Source: Varanus komodoensis (taxonomy: Eukaryota; Chordata; Lepidosauria; Squamata; Varanidae). From it: a stretch of 64,000 nt of DNA. Both the position numbers and the translations under genes were made by a program. The notes under the pieces were generated by a model. It worked only from the letters and a program-made list of their open reading frames with translations. It ran no database searches and was not told the DNA's origin. Below are positions 63,803 through 64,000 of the stretch, in pieces. Location: NCBI RefSeq assembly GCF_004798865.1, contig NW_025335438.1, forward strand, positions 12,178,001 through 12,242,000, read 5' to 3'. Position 1 is the stretch's first letter; each line of letters begins with the position of its first letter.

Positions 63803-64000
63803 TTTCCTACCCTTAGACTGTTCTGCTTGACTGAAACTCTTCAGGATTTATGGTGGAGATCTTTCGCATTACTACAACCTGTCCCTTTTCAAACTGGGGA
63901 TGCCAGGGTCTTCCTCATACAAATCCTGTGTTCTATCATTGAGCCATCCATTCACATTTGTGCCCTGCTTTTAAACAAGTCCATGTACATGCAAATAGTA

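Larger units (their letters stand above)
35977..64000 (-). other. PREX2 intron 1 (partial, at least 28 kb)
   Basis: No PREX2 exon or other host exon is recognised, and no GC-rich promoter-like block is visible, so the PREX2 start is probably further right. Named repeats are listed separately. Stretches where I see nothing: about 36780-38400, 39050-41080, 41990-42540, 43750-46990, 47400-50000, 50120-51560, 52330-54310, 54490-55260, 55470-56140, 59340-60140 and 60590-63680. Confidence 0.65.

Noticed and set aside
60100-64000. Search for PREX2 exon 1 and a promoter CpG island at the right end
   Set aside because: No GC-rich block and no match to the expected N-terminal DH sequence; it is assumed to lie beyond 64000.

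Overview
This is vertebrate nuclear DNA, most likely from a squamate reptile (lizard or snake lineage). It is AT-rich and intron-rich, with no prokaryotic-style gene packing. The interspersed repeats fit a squamate: Bov-B/RTE LINEs, a tRNA-headed SINE with a Bov-B-like tail, several 5'-truncated L2 LINEs, CR1-type 3' ends, an L1 3' end and retrovirus fossils. The species assignment is an inference from this repeat set.

One host gene is recognised: PREX2, the PIP3- and G-beta-gamma-responsive Rac guanine-nucleotide exchange factor, on the minus strand. Nineteen consecutive coding exons lie between 35976 and 1378. All use GT/AG splice sites, and their phases join without a break into 2109 nt (703 codons). 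In order they encode most of the DH domain, the PH domain, both DEP domains and both PDZ domains. The N-terminal exon with the start codon lies upstream, beyond 64000; the exons after PDZ2 lie before position 1. Exon numbers 2 to 20 assume a single upstream coding exon.

Layout. 1-9200: the exons for PDZ2, PDZ1 and the end of DEP2, with a large L2 copy at 5.1-6.4 kb. 9.5-12.4 kb: a block of Bov-B/RTE sequence carrying a nested L1 insertion and a 100-N assembly gap. 12.9-21.4 kb: the rest of DEP2 and DEP1, with the best-preserved L2 copy (16.2-17.8 kb), a SINE with perfect target-site duplications (18.0-18.35 kb) and a small local repeat family. 21.4-36 kb: the PH and DH exons; a 5.5-kb intron here holds a fossil retroviral env fragment and a CR1 copy. 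36-64 kb: at least 28 kb of first-intron sequence with no recognised host exon, containing a Bov-B 3' end, an unassigned LINE fragment, two L2 copies, CR1-type tails and a fossil retroviral gag region.

I found no convincing second host gene, tRNA, rRNA or CRISPR. The items most worth a second look are the 12-bp inverted repeat flanking the assembly gap, the nested L1-in-Bov-B insertion, the shared tail of the SINE and Bov-B, a 79-bp intron between DH exons, overlapping splice donors at a DEP2 exon, a 27-bp tandem duplication with nuclear-receptor-like half-sites, and a three-copy family of short inverted-repeat elements.
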